Assembly (NCBI RefSeq): GCF_023707985.1
Contig: NZ_BRCF01000004.1
Location: 124,001 to 188,000, forward strand
Direction: 5' to 3'
Origin: Sporosarcina sp. NCCP-2716
GTDB lineage: Bacteria; Bacillota; Bacilli; Bacillales_A; Planococcaceae
DNA length: 64,000 nt
The notes under the pieces are model-generated. The model saw nothing but the letters and a program-made list of their open reading frames with translations, made no database searches and was not told where the DNA came from. Shown here piece after piece: positions 25,675 to 34,625 of this stretch (its first letter is position 1; every line of letters begins with the position of its first letter). The position numbers were made by a program, and so were the translations under genes.

Positions 25675-26973
25675 ATGGCGTACGAGCACGAGAAACTGGC
25701 AGAAGAGAAGGTGTTCAAAGACCCGGTCCACCGCTACATCCACGTGCGGGACCGTGTCATCTGGGACGTCATCGGCACGCGGGAATTCCAGCGGCTGCGC
25801 CGGATCAGGCAGCTCGGCACGACGTATCTCGTCTTCCACGGGGCCGAGCACAGCCGCTTCCAGCATTCCCTCGGAGTGTACGAAATCGTCCGCCGCATCA
25901 TCGACAGCAGCTTTAGCGGGAAACCCGAATGGAATGAAGACGAACGGCTCGTCGCCCTGTGTGCCGCCCTGCTGCACGACCTCGGACACGGCCCGTTCTC
26001 CCATGCCTTTGAAAAAGTATTTGACCTCGACCACGAAAAGTTCACCCAGGCCATCTTGCTGGGTGACACCGAAGTGAATGCCGTCCTGCGAAGGGTCAGC
26101 CCGGACTTCCCGCAGCGCGTCGCAGACGTCGTGGGTAAGACATACAAGGACAAGCTCGTCATCAGCCTGATCTCGAGTCAGATAGACGCCGACCGGATGG
26201 ACTATCTGCAGCGCGATGCCTACTATACAGGCGTCCAGTACGGCCACTTCGACATGGAGAGGATCCTGCGCGTCATGCGTCCCACGGAAGAACAAGTCGT
26301 CATCAAGTCCAGCGGCATGCACGCCGTCGAGGACTACATCATGAGCCGCTACCAGATGTACTGGCAAGTGTATTTCCATCCTGTTTCAAGAAGCGCCGAA
26401 GTCATCCTCATTAAAATTTTGCACAGGGCGAAAGAATTGTACGAAACAGGGTATACGTTCCAACAGGACCCCGTCGCTTTCCGTAACTTCTTCGACAGGA
26501 CGATCACCCTCGAGGACTACATCTCGCTCGACGAAGGCGTGCTGTTCACCTATTTCCAATTGTGGATGAAAGAACAAGATCCGATCTTATCCGATCTGTG
26601 CGACCGGTTCATCAACCGGAAACTGTTCCAGTACGCGGAATTCGACCCGGCCAAAGAATACCGGAAACTGCTGCAGCTCGATTCGCTGTTCAGGCAGGCT
26701 GGCCTCGACCCGGATTATTATCTTGTCACGGATTCGTCCTCCGATCTGCCGTACGATTTCTACCGGCCCGGCGAAGAGAACGAACGCGTCCCGATCTACC
26801 TCCAGCTGCCGAATGGCGAGCTGAGCGAACTGTCCCGGTCCTCTGACATCGTCGACGCCATCTCCGGCAAGCGGCGCACGGACCACAAAATCTATTTCCC
26901 CGAAGACGTCCTGGAAGCACAGCAGGAAGACAACCCGCTGTACACCGAAATACTGCAGCTGCTGAAAAGCTAG
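25675..26973 (+). CDS. ywfO: HD-domain phosphohydrolase YwfO (dGTPase-like)
   Basis: A 432-residue HD-superfamily enzyme, likely a dNTP triphosphohydrolase or related nucleotide hydrolase. The metal ligands are visible: FHGAEHSRFQHSLGVYE (first His), ALLHDLGHGPFSHAFEK (HD pair) and the later QIDADRMDYLQRD (Asp). KVFKDPVHRYIHVRD and FQRLRRIRQLGTTYLVF are also typical of the SAMHD1-like group. RBS ACGGAGGTG precedes ATG 25675. The next gene ywgA starts 16 bp after its stop. Confidence 0.93.
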   Translation: MAYEHEKLAEEKVFKDPVHRYIHVRDRVIWDVIGTREFQRLRRIRQLGTTYLVFHGAEHSRFQHSLGVYEIVRRIIDSSFSGKPEWNEDERLVALCAALLHDLGHGPFSHAFEKVFDLDHEKFTQAILLGDTEVNAVLRRVSPDFPQRVADVVGKTYKDKLVISLISSQIDADRMDYLQRDAYYTGVQYGHFDMERILRVMRPTEEQVVIKSSGMHAVEDYIMSRYQMYWQVYFHPVSRSAEVILIKILHRAKELYETGYTFQQDPVAFRNFFDRTITLEDYISLDEGVLFTYFQLWMKEQDPILSDLCDRFINRKLFQYAEFDPAKEYRKLLQLDSLFRQAGLDPDYYLVTDSSSDLPYDFYRPGEENERVPIYLQLPNGELSELSRSSDIVDAISGKRRTDHKIYFPEDVLEAQQEDNPLYTEILQLLKS

Positions 26974-26989
26974 AAAGGAGCGTGCGCTT

Positions 26990-27493
26990 ATGCTTGCGGA
27001 ACACGCAAAGATTGTCCGGATGATCGCCTTGGCGGATGAAGTGAACGGACGGAAGAAACTACAGAAGATGGTATACATATTGAAGAAGCTCCAATTCGAT
27101 TTCGCCGCGAAATACGAACTGCACATGTACGGCCCGTACTCCGAGGAACTGACGCTGCGCGTGGAAGAACTGTGCGAGATGGGTTTTCTGGATGAAACCT
27201 GCACCGACAAAGGCTCGTACGTGCAGTACACGTACCAGGCGACCGAAGACGGCGTCAAGTTCTCGGAAACGTCCGATTTCCAGGCGGACGAGCTCGCACC
27301 GTGCATCAGCCGGCTGAACGGGCAGAGCTCCCGTTTCCTCGAACTCGTCTCGACCCTGCTCTACTTCGACCATCTCGAACGCACCGAACAGATCGAGAAA
27401 GTGCGCATCGTGAAAAACAAACTAAATTTCACTGATGACGAAATGGACGCTGCTTTTGATTTCATCGCAGAAATGGCGGCGTGCGTCGCATAA
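26990..27493 (+). CDS. ywgA: YwgA family protein
   Basis: A 167-residue YwgA-family protein. LQKMVYILKKLQFDFAAKYELHMYGPYSEELTLRVEEL (about 24-61) is the signature and resembles phage antirepressor/Panacea-like domains (GPYS..l). The function is unknown. It is 16 bp downstream of ywfO with GAAAGGAG, in the same operon, as in B. subtilis. Confidence 0.88.
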   Translation: MLAEHAKIVRMIALADEVNGRKKLQKMVYILKKLQFDFAAKYELHMYGPYSEELTLRVEELCEMGFLDETCTDKGSYVQYTYQATEDGVKFSETSDFQADELAPCISRLNGQSSRFLELVSTLLYFDHLERTEQIEKVRIVKNKLNFTDDEMDAAFDFIAEMAACVA

Positions 27494-27502
27494 ACGTATA
27501 GA

Positions 27503-27548
27503 AAAAGCCGGATGGGGCAGGGGAGACCTGCGTGCCATCCGGCTTTTC
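27503..27548. terminator. Terminator between ywgA and ywhB
   Basis: AAAAGCCGGATGG and CCATCCGGCTTTT make a long stem with a 20-nt loop; A- and T-runs allow use from both strands. Confidence 0.9.
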
Positions 27549-27574
27549 ATGTTTCTTGAATCAGGTTTCCTGAG

Positions 27575-27760
27575 TCATTGATCGCTGAGACGTTTTCCGG
27601 CAACCGCATAATGCGATTTCGGCATCTCCTCGATGAATACGACGACCTTCTCCTTCGGTGCATTGACGGTTTCCGCCACGGCCTCTGTCACTTTCTCGCA
27701 CAGCGCCCGCTTCTGTTCATCCGTCCGGCCTTCCAGCATCTTGACAGTCACATATGGCAT
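27575..27760 (-). CDS. ywhB: 4-oxalocrotonate tautomerase family protein
   Basis: A 61-residue tautomerase of the 4-OT family with the catalytic Pro directly after the initiator Met (MPYVTVKMLEGR) and the usual EEMPKSHYAVAGK ending. It matches B. subtilis YwhB. The ATG follows GGAGGGGG by 9 bp. It is divergent from ywhD. The physiological substrate is not known. Confidence 0.92.
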   Translation of the reverse strand: MPYVTVKMLEGRTDEQKRALCEKVTEAVAETVNAPKEKVVVFIEEMPKSHYAVAGKRLSDQ

Positions 27761-27828
27761 TCCAGTTCCCCCTCCCCGATAAATTCGGTATAGTATACAT
27801 AGTATCAGATAGAGAGGGGCATGCGGAA

Positions 27829-28359
27829 ATGGCAGACGAGCAAAAACCGAAACAGAAGATGGGCTTCACGATCATAAAGAACGACCCGACCGACGGACAC
27901 AAAGGATTCGGCATCGGATCACTGTCGCTTGAAAACGTGACGCCCGTCATGATCGATACGGAAGAGGGCAGCGCGTTCATCGAGATCGGCGCCATGCATG
28001 CGAAAAGCGATATCGAGCGGGGCATCAAGTTCACGAAGGACCGCGCCGACTCGGAAGGCGGCAAACTGTACTGGCTCGTCTGGGTCACGATCGATTTCAA
28101 TGAAAACGGTCCGTACTATGCTGGAGTGACGTCTTGCGAAATGATCGTCAACCGGGAGAAGCGCCGCGGTTACAAAATTTTGGCGGACCACGTCAACCGG
28201 ATGGACAAGTCGATGAAGCGTCAGATCCTCGTCGAGAACTTGGACGAAGCGTCGAAAAAGATCCTCGCCGACTTCCTGAGAGGGCACAACGAAGCGATGT
28301 GGGACAACAGCGAACCGAAGCTCCACATCGCCCTCAGCGAATCATCGCCGCATTTATGA
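27829..28359 (+). CDS. ywhD: YwhD family protein
   Basis: A 176-residue soluble protein of the YwhD family, conserved in Bacillales next to ywhB and pbpG as here. Recognisable parts are KMGFTIIKNDPTDGHKGFGIGSLSLENV and GAMHAKSDIERGIKF. The ATG at 27829 has GAGAGGGG upstream; the reading frame is open for 25 codons further upstream but those overlap the ywhB start. Function unknown. Confidence 0.88.
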   Translation: MADEQKPKQKMGFTIIKNDPTDGHKGFGIGSLSLENVTPVMIDTEEGSAFIEIGAMHAKSDIERGIKFTKDRADSEGGKLYWLVWVTIDFNENGPYYAGVTSCEMIVNREKRRGYKILADHVNRMDKSMKRQILVENLDEASKKILADFLRGHNEAMWDNSEPKLHIALSESSPHL

Positions 28360-28474
28360 AACCTTTATGACAAAAGTAGATTGCGAGAACATGTAGTTGA
28401 ATGTCATAGCGAAACGCAGTAAACTATAGACAGCTTGCAATTGTAGGCTAGGACACTCGGGCTCGCCCGACGAC

Positions 28475-28517
28475 AAAAAGCTTCCCGCCGTTCGACCCAA
28501 CGGCAGGAAGCTTTTTT
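28475..28517 (+). terminator. Terminator downstream of ywhD
   Basis: AAAAAGCTTCCCGCCGTT pairs with AACGGCAGGAAGCTTTTTT (one mismatch), ending in T6. It lies 115 bp after the ywhD stop. Confidence 0.9.
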
Positions 28518-28530
28518 CGTTGTGTGGCGG

Positions 28531-28865
28531 GGCTAAGCGATCAATTCCATCGCCGGACCGATCAATTAGCCCGGCTGAGCGATCAATTCGGGCCGCTAAC
28601 CGATCAATTCGCGCGGCTAAGCGATCAATTCCACCGCCGAACCGCTCAATTCAGCGCTCAAGCAGCCAGCGAAACCGCTCAAGCCAGCCGCCAACCGCCA
28701 ACCGCTCAAGCCTGACTCTTAAGCGCTCAAGAGGCCCGCCAAACGCTCAAGCACCATGCCCAAACGCTCAAGCAAGCTGTGAAACGCTCAAGCCCACCCC
28801 TAAAACGCTCAAGCCAGCCGGCAAGCGCTCAAGCACCACACCCAAACGCTCAAGACCCATCCAGC
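28531..28865 (+). repeat. Tandem array A5: mixed CGATCAATT and CGCTCAAG units
   Basis: CGATC/CGCTC starts at 28538, 28559, 28580, 28601, 28622 and 28643 (exact 21 bp, core CGATCAATT then CGCTCAATT). Then 28655, 28676, 28703, 28724, 28744, 28765, 28785, 28806, 28826 and 28847 carry CGCTCAAG at 20-21 bp, with one short and one long step. Two repeat classes are therefore joined in one block. It ends at the pbpG stop codon and fills the gap between tail-to-tail genes. Confidence 0.93.
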
Positions 28866-28867
28866 CA

Positions 28868-30925
28868 TCACTCAAAAAACGAAAACGGGAACAGCTCGAA
28901 CCCTTTTTCCTGCTTCGTCCCCTGCAGGCGCGACTCGCGCAGCGTTTTATCCGTGCATAACTGCTTCGGCACGTCGCGTTCCTTCACGTAGACGAGCCGC
29001 TGCTTCGAACAGCCGTCCACGGCGAGCCCGCCCGTCTCGATGTCGACGGTGACCCCTTTCACCCCGCGCGGCGGCAGGAACGGCTCGGGACGCTGGCCCG
29101 AATGCGCGGCTTCCATGAAGTCGATCCAGATCCGCTTCGACGCAGCCTTGTCCTGCGCGTCCTCGATCTGCCGGCCGACGTCATACCCGGTCCAGATCCC
29201 CGCCGTCAGCGTCGGTGAATAGCCGATCAAATACTGGTCGGAAAGCGTCGTGCCGGATTTCGCAGCATACGGCCGTGTCTGCGAGGCGCGCATCGACACG
29301 CCAGTCGACGTCAGGTAATCGTTGAACACCGGGTCGAACATCCCCGTCATCAGGTGGGTCAGCACGAAGGCGTTCTGCTCCGTCATCGCCCGTTTCTTCG
29401 TCTGCTCGGGATGCTCATATACGAGTTTCCCGCGCGAGTCCTCGATCGACAAAATGAGGACGGGGTCGATCTTCCTGCCGCCGGACGCGACCCGGTTGTA
29501 GGCGCCCGTCATCTCGAACAGCGTCACCGCGGACGTCCCGAGGGCGACAGCCGGCGACTCGGGGAATTTCACCTGGATGCCGAGCTTCTCGGCCATCGAA
29601 TTGTATTTCCGGTAGCCGATCTCCTCGAGCGTCTTCACCGCATAGATGTTGTCGGACACGGCGAGCGCCTGGGCAAGCGATATCGGATGATCGCCGAATT
29701 TTCCGTTGACGTTGCTCGGTTCATACGACGAACGGCCGTCGTCATACGTGAAGATCGTCTTCTCCGTCGACAGGAATGTCAGCGGATTAAATCCGTCTTC
29801 GAGCGCCGCAGCATACAAGATCGGTTTCATCGCAGAACCGGGCTGCCGTTTCGCCTGTGTGACCCGGTTGAATGGACTCTCGGCATAACTTCGTCCGCCG
29901 ACCATCGCCGTCACTTCGCCTGTTTCCGGTTTCATCGACACGAAGCCGATCTGCAGGTCGTTTTCCGGCATTTGTGCCGCGATGATCTCCTCCGCATTCT
30001 TCTGATGCGCGAGGTCGAGCGTCGTCTTGATGGTCCAGCCGCCTTCCGCCGGGTACCGTCCTTTGCTGATGAGGATCTTCTCGGCTTCCTGCCAGGCTTC
30101 ATTCAGAAAATACGGGGCGATGTCTTTCGTGTCCGCCCATTCCTCGGTCTTCAGCGCAATCGCTTCGGTCCCGGCGCGCTCCTGCTGTTCCGGGGAGATG
30201 AACCCCTGTTCCTCCATGAGCCGCAGGACGATCTTGCGTCGGTTCTCAGACTTCTCGAGGTTCGCAGCAGGGGAGTAGATCGACGGCCCTTTCGGAATTG
30301 CCGCAATCGTCGCCGCCTCCTCGAGCGTCAGCTTCGCCGCGGGCTTCGCGAAGAAATACCGGCTCGCCGCTTCGACGCCGTACATGCCGTGCCCGAAATA
30401 GACTGTGTTCAAATACCCTTCGAGAATGCGCTCTTTATCGTAGAAGATTTCCATGCGGTAAGCATAGAGGGCTTCGTTCGCTTTCCGGGTCCACGACTTC
30501 TCGTTCGTCAAGTACAGATTCCGGGCATACTGCTGGGTGATCGTGCTCGCGCCTTCCACTTTCCTCCGCGCTTTCACGTCTTTCAGCACGGCGCCCCCGA
30601 TCCGTTTGTAGTCGAACCCGCCGTGCCGATAAAAATTCTTGTCCTCCACCGCGACGAACGCATCGACCAGGAACGGCGACATGTCATCGAGGCCGACCCA
30701 GTAGCGCCGCTCGCCGGAAAACCGGTCGCCGATCTGCCGCTCGTTCCGGTCGACGAAGATGGACGCTTCCGGCACGCTCAGCGACGGCGGTCCTGCGATC
30801 TGCGCATACACCCGCAGGCAGACGAGCACGGTGACCACAGCCGTGCAGGCCGTGATCATCAGCAGTCCAGCAAAGCGGAAGCGCGCCCTGCGCCTGTTCT
30901 TCTTCACAAAATCGATCCGCCGCAT
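28868..30925 (-). CDS. pbpG: Class A penicillin-binding protein PbpG (PBP2d)
   Basis: A 685-residue bifunctional peptidoglycan synthase, in B. subtilis made in the forespore. A transmembrane anchor is at about residues 18-42. The glycosyltransferase domain has AVEDKNFYRHGGFDYKRIGGA (catalytic Glu) and GASTITQQYARNLYL. The transpeptidase domain has GSAMKP (SxxK serine), SDN and KSGTT. The ATG follows GAAGGA. Position between ywhD and ywiB mirrors B. subtilis pbpG (ywhE). The C-terminus is slightly extended past KSGTT by about 120 residues, as usual. Confidence 0.95.
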   Translation of the reverse strand: MRRIDFVKKNRRRARFRFAGLLMITACTAVVTVLVCLRVYAQIAGPPSLSVPEASIFVDRNERQIGDRFSGERRYWVGLDDMSPFLVDAFVAVEDKNFYRHGGFDYKRIGGAVLKDVKARRKVEGASTITQQYARNLYLTNEKSWTRKANEALYAYRMEIFYDKERILEGYLNTVYFGHGMYGVEAASRYFFAKPAAKLTLEEAATIAAIPKGPSIYSPAANLEKSENRRKIVLRLMEEQGFISPEQQERAGTEAIALKTEEWADTKDIAPYFLNEAWQEAEKILISKGRYPAEGGWTIKTTLDLAHQKNAEEIIAAQMPENDLQIGFVSMKPETGEVTAMVGGRSYAESPFNRVTQAKRQPGSAMKPILYAAALEDGFNPLTFLSTEKTIFTYDDGRSSYEPSNVNGKFGDHPISLAQALAVSDNIYAVKTLEEIGYRKYNSMAEKLGIQVKFPESPAVALGTSAVTLFEMTGAYNRVASGGRKIDPVLILSIEDSRGKLVYEHPEQTKKRAMTEQNAFVLTHLMTGMFDPVFNDYLTSTGVSMRASQTRPYAAKSGTTLSDQYLIGYSPTLTAGIWTGYDVGRQIEDAQDKAASKRIWIDFMEAAHSGQRPEPFLPPRGVKGVTVDIETGGLAVDGCSKQRLVYVKERDVPKQLCTDKTLRESRLQGTKQEKGFELFPFSFFE

Positions 30926-31024
30926 AGCATCGCGTCCTTCCTCTGTCAGTTATGTTCAGTATGAGAAAGAGACGGGCAAATTAAACGAAACACTGCGAAA
31001 AAGGGACATCCGGCGGGCAAGGAT

Positions 31025-31054
31025 TGAAAAAGACGCCGGCGAACCGCTATAATG
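31025..31054 (+). promoter_or_regulatory. SigA-type promoter for ywiB-argS
   Basis: TTGAAA at 31025-31030, an 18-bp spacer, and TATAAT at 31049-31054, 35 bp before the ywiB start. Confidence 0.65.
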
Positions 31055-31088
31055 GATAGAATATAGACTAATAAAAGGCGGTGAACGG

Positions 31089-31526
31089 ATGGGAACGCAG
31101 CCTCCACTCGTGCCGGTATCCATCGGCTTGAAATCGGAAATCCGGCATCCGGGACAGGAACTGGACATCATGGAACTGGATTTGCACGGGTCCATCATGG
31201 AAAAAGCGGGGAAACGGTACTTGCGCTACGAAGAGACGAACAATGGCGCTGTCGTGAAGACGACCGTGAAACTCGATCCGGAAGACGCCGTCATCATGCG
31301 GACGGGGGCGGTCCGGATGCGGCTGCCGTTCGCCCCGGATGGCATGCGGCTCGGCTCGTACGCGAACGGCCCGCTCGAACTCGATTTGAGAGTGGTCACG
31401 AATGCACTCGTCCTGACGGAAGACCGGAACAGCGGCGAGTTCCACGTCCGCTATGACATGCACGCGGAAGACGGACTGCTCGGAAGCTATGAACTGACTA
31501 TTACTTACGCGGAGGGAACACGATGA
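31089..31526 (+). CDS. ywiB: YwiB family protein (DUF1934)
   Basis: A 145-residue DUF1934 protein, an all-beta lipocalin-like barrel by family. It shows KYLRYEET-type repeats ([19 protein letters not shown]), a VRMRLPF strand and the ending [22 protein letters not shown] is 5 bp upstream. The stop overlaps argS by ATGA, so the two are translationally coupled, as in B. subtilis. Confidence 0.88.
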   Translation: MGTQPPLVPVSIGLKSEIRHPGQELDIMELDLHGSIMEKAGKRYLRYEETNNGAVVKTTVKLDPEDAVIMRTGAVRMRLPFAPDGMRLGSYANGPLELDLRVVTNALVLTEDRNSGEFHVRYDMHAEDGLLGSYELTITYAEGTR

Positions 31527-33190
31527 ACGCAGTTGAACAGATCCAGAACGAAGTGAAACAGGCGCTGCACGCAGCAGTGCTGAAGACCGGCCTGGCCGAT
31601 GAACAGGACCTGCCCGAAATCATGCTCGAAGCCCCGAAGAACAAAGCAAACGGGGACTATGCGACCAACATCGCGATGCAGCTGACCAAACTTGCGAAAA
31701 AACCGCCGCGTGCCATCGCGGAAGAGATCCTCGCCCAGCTCGACACGGCAGGGACGTCGATCGAATCCGTCGACATCGCAGGCCCTGGGTTCATGAATAT
31801 CGTCCTGAAGAAGGATTACCTCGGTGACGTCGTCAAGACGGTCCTCAGCCAGGGAGAAGCGTACGGCCGCACGGATACAGGTGCAAATGAAAAAATTCAA
31901 ATCGAATTTGTCTCGGCGAATCCGACAGGCGATCTGCACCTCGGCCATGCCCGCGGCGCCTCACTCGGCGACGCGCTCAGCAACATCCTCGATTTCGCCG
32001 GGTACGATGTCTCCCGCGAATATTACATCAACGACGCAGGCAAGCAGGTCGAAAACCTCGCCCGCTCCGTCGAAGCCCGTTATTTCCAGCAGCTCGGCCT
32101 GGACAAGGACATGCCGGAAGACGGCTACCAGGGCCCGGATGTCATCGAGATCGCAAAGCAGCTCGTCGAGGAGCATGGCGACAAGTTCGTCCATGTATCG
32201 GACGAAGAACGCTATGATTTCTTCCGTCAATACGGCCTCGAAGTCGAACTCGGCAAACTGAAGCAGGACCTCGCCGACTTCCGCGTTCCTTTCGACGTCT
32301 GGTTCTCGGAAACGACGCTGTACGAAGACGGCAAGATCGCCACGGCGCTCAACAAGCTCCGCGAAAACGGCCATGTCTACGAAGAAGACGGCGCCACGTG
32401 GTTCCGCTCGACCGATTTCGGTGACGACAAGGACCGCGTGCTTATCAAGAACGACGGCTCCTACACGTACTTGACGCCGGACATCGCCTATCACGAAGAC
32501 AAACTGCGCCGCGGCTTCGACACCCTCATCAACATCTGGGGCGCCGACCATCACGGCTACATCCCGCGCATGAAAGCCGCCATCCAGGCGCTCGGCTACG
32601 ACCGCGACACGCTCGAAGTCGAAGTGGCCCAGATGGTGCAGCTGTACAAGGACGGCGAGAAGTTCAAGATGAGCAAGCGGACGGGCAAAGCCGTCACGCT
32701 GCGTGAACTCGTCGAACTCGTCGGCCTGGACGCGACCCGCTACTTCTTCGCGATGCGCTCCGGCGACTCGCAGATGGACTTCGACCTCGACCTCGCCGTT
32801 TCGAAATCGAACGAGAACCCGGTCTACTACGCCCAGTACGCGCATGCCCGAATCTCGTCGATCCTGCGCGCTGCAGGGGATCAGGGCTTTGCAGCATCCA
32901 CGGAACACGTCGATCTGCTGACGTCCGAGAAAGAGATTGAACTTCTGAAAAAGATCGGCGACTTCCCGCAGCTCGTCGGCGACGCCGCACGCCTGCGCGC
33001 GCCGCACCGCATCACAACGTACATCCAGGAACTCGCCGCCGCGTTCCACAGCTTCTACAACGCGGAGAAAGTGCTCGATCCGGAGAACCGCGAGCTGACC
33101 GAAGCGCGTATCGCTCTGATCACCGCAGCCCGCACGACGATCGCCAACGCCCTGAAACTCATAGGCGTCAACGCTCCAGAACGCATGTAA
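31523..33190 (+). CDS. argS: Arginyl-tRNA synthetase
   Basis: A 555-residue class I aminoacyl-tRNA synthetase charging tRNA(Arg). The N-terminal additional domain is followed by [20 protein letters not shown] with the HIGH-type motif LGHA, then [10 protein letters not shown], and the KMSKRTG loop at about residue 383. The C-terminal anticodon-binding domain ends in [14 protein letters not shown]. The start overlaps the ywiB stop. An unusually long terminator follows. Confidence 0.97.
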   Translation: MNAVEQIQNEVKQALHAAVLKTGLADEQDLPEIMLEAPKNKANGDYATNIAMQLTKLAKKPPRAIAEEILAQLDTAGTSIESVDIAGPGFMNIVLKKDYLGDVVKTVLSQGEAYGRTDTGANEKIQIEFVSANPTGDLHLGHARGASLGDALSNILDFAGYDVSREYYINDAGKQVENLARSVEARYFQQLGLDKDMPEDGYQGPDVIEIAKQLVEEHGDKFVHVSDEERYDFFRQYGLEVELGKLKQDLADFRVPFDVWFSETTLYEDGKIATALNKLRENGHVYEEDGATWFRSTDFGDDKDRVLIKNDGSYTYLTPDIAYHEDKLRRGFDTLINIWGADHHGYIPRMKAAIQALGYDRDTLEVEVAQMVQLYKDGEKFKMSKRTGKAVTLRELVELVGLDATRYFFAMRSGDSQMDFDLDLAVSKSNENPVYYAQYAHARISSILRAAGDQGFAASTEHVDLLTSEKEIELLKKIGDFPQLVGDAARLRAPHRITTYIQELAAAFHSFYNAEKVLDPENRELTEARIALITAARTTIANALKLIGVNAPERM

Positions 33191-33195
33191 AAACC

Positions 33196-33277
33196 GGTGC
33201 CTGTGCAGCACACAATTCGGACACTATTCGGAATAGTGTCGAAGTTGTGTGGCGCACAGGCACCCTTTCTTTTTTTC
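33196..33277 (+). terminator. Long palindromic terminator after argS
   Basis: A nested stem: GGTGCCTGTGC with GCACAGGCACC (11 bp), ACACAA with TTGTGT, and GACACTATTC with GAATAGTGTC (10 bp), about 27 paired positions per side, followed by CTTTCTTTTTTT. Confidence 0.88.
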
Positions 33278-33288
33278 ACACACTTCTG

Positions 33289-33294
33289 TATAAT
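33289..33294 (+). promoter_or_regulatory. Probable -10 box for the cobalamin leader
   Basis: A perfect TATAAT about 30 bp before the riboswitch. The -35 region is weak (TTTCTT at 33266). Confidence 0.4.
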
Positions 33295-33322
33295 GGCAAT
33301 GGAACACTAATACATACCAAAC

Positions 33323-33495
33323 ACGCAAAAAGGTGCCCCGTGAAGACGGGGTTAAAAGGGAAGCCGGTTCAAGTCCGGCGCGGTCCCGCCACTGTAAGTG
33401 CCAGCTCGTCCACAACTGCCACCGGCCGAAAACCGGGAAGGCGTGGAGCCGGGCGTCCGGAGCACAAGCCAGGAGACCTGCCTTTTTGTCGATCA
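33323..33495 (+). promoter_or_regulatory. Cobalamin (B12) riboswitch
   Basis: The aptamer consensus is clear: AAAAAGGTGCC, GGGTTAAAAGGGAAGCCGGT, AGTCCGGCGCGGTCCCGCCACTGTAA (in pieces), and GCCAGGAGACCTGCC. Helix P1 is CAAAAAGG paired with CCTTTTTG. It precedes the corrinoid uptake and salvage operon. Downstream I see no U-run terminator. TCCTCC at 33561-33566 is perfectly complementary to the btuF ribosome site GGAGGA at 33603-33608, suggesting control of translation. It is the only B12 switch in this window. Confidence 0.95.
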
Positions 33496-33614
33496 CCCGG
33501 TCCCTACGCGGATAGGCACGGTGAAATTCGGCGGATTCCGCCTGATTTCGTCTGCGCTCATCCTCCGTACATTTGAACGGGGGATTTTGTTTGGCAAAAA
33601 CAGGAGGAACCAAC

Positions 33615-34625
33615 ATGAAGAAACTATGGCAGCTTTGGCTGACCGCCGTGCTCGCCGTCCTGCTTCTGACCGCTTGCGGCGGAACGGACGATACGAAAGA
33701 CAAGAACGGTACGGACAACAGCGCAGCAACAACGGAACAATCGGACAGCGGCAAGGATTCCGGAAGTACCACCGAAGACAGCACGGACACCGTCACCTAT
33801 CCATTGACCATGACGGACGCGACCGGGCAGGAAATCACGCTTGAGAAGGCGCCTGAAAAAATCATCTCGACCCTTCCGAGCAACACTGAAATCCTGTTCG
33901 CGCTCGGCTTTGATGACGAAATCATCGCAGTCGACGACTACTCCGACTACCCGGAGGCCGCAGTCAATAAAGACAAAATCGGCGACATGAACTTAAATAT
34001 CGAAAAAATCATCTCCCTGAAGCCGGACATCGTATTCGGCCACGAAATGTCCCTGCCGGGCGCGGAAGCAGGCTTCCAGCAGATCCGTGACGCGGGCATC
34101 CAGCTGTTCGTCGTCAAGAATGCGATGAACTTCGACGAAACGTACGGCACGATCGAAGCGATCGGTGAAACGGTCGGCAAGAAAGGCGAAGCCGCCAAAA
34201 TTGTGGAAGACATGAAAGCGAAAGCGGACGAAGTCGCAGCGAAGACGAAGGACGTCCAGGACAAGCGCCGGGTCTTCGTCGAAACATCCGATGTCCCGGA
34301 AATCTATGCACCTGGAAAGAACACCTTCATGCAGGAGATCCTCGACAAAATTGGTGCTGAAAACGTTGTGACCGAAGAAGGTTGGGTCATGATCAGCCCG
34401 GAAGAGATTGTCAAACAGAACCCCGATGTCATCGTCGTCATGCATGACTACACACCGGATGTCGTCAACAGCGTCAAGAAACGGGAAGGCTTCGCGGACC
34501 TGACAGCGGTCAAGGAAGACCATGTCGTCCAAGTCGATGCCAACTTGACGAGCCGGACAGGCCCGCGCCTGGCGGAAGGACTCGAAGAAGTCGCCAAAGC
34601 GGTCTACCCTGAGGCCTTCAAGTGA
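33615..34625 (+). CDS. btuF: Corrinoid ABC transporter substrate-binding lipoprotein
   Basis: A 336-residue extracytoplasmic lipoprotein. The signal peptide ends with the lipobox LLTAC, so Cys at about residue 20 would be lipidated. A Thr/Ser/Asp-rich linker follows, then a type III periplasmic-binding (FepB/BtuF) fold with ITLEKAPEKIISTLPSNTEILFALG and VFGHEMSLPG. RBS CAGGAGG precedes ATG 33615. Cobalamin as ligand is inferred from the riboswitch and the operon. The stop overlaps the permease start (GTGA). Confidence 0.9.
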   Translation: MKKLWQLWLTAVLAVLLLTACGGTDDTKDKNGTDNSAATTEQSDSGKDSGSTTEDSTDTVTYPLTMTDATGQEITLEKAPEKIISTLPSNTEILFALGFDDEIIAVDDYSDYPEAAVNKDKIGDMNLNIEKIISLKPDIVFGHEMSLPGAEAGFQQIRDAGIQLFVVKNAMNFDETYGTIEAIGETVGKKGEAAKIVEDMKAKADEVAAKTKDVQDKRRVFVETSDVPEIYAPGKNTFMQEILDKIGAENVVTEEGWVMISPEEIVKQNPDVIVVMHDYTPDVVNSVKKREGFADLTAVKEDHVVQVDANLTSRTGPRLAEGLEEVAKAVYPEAFK

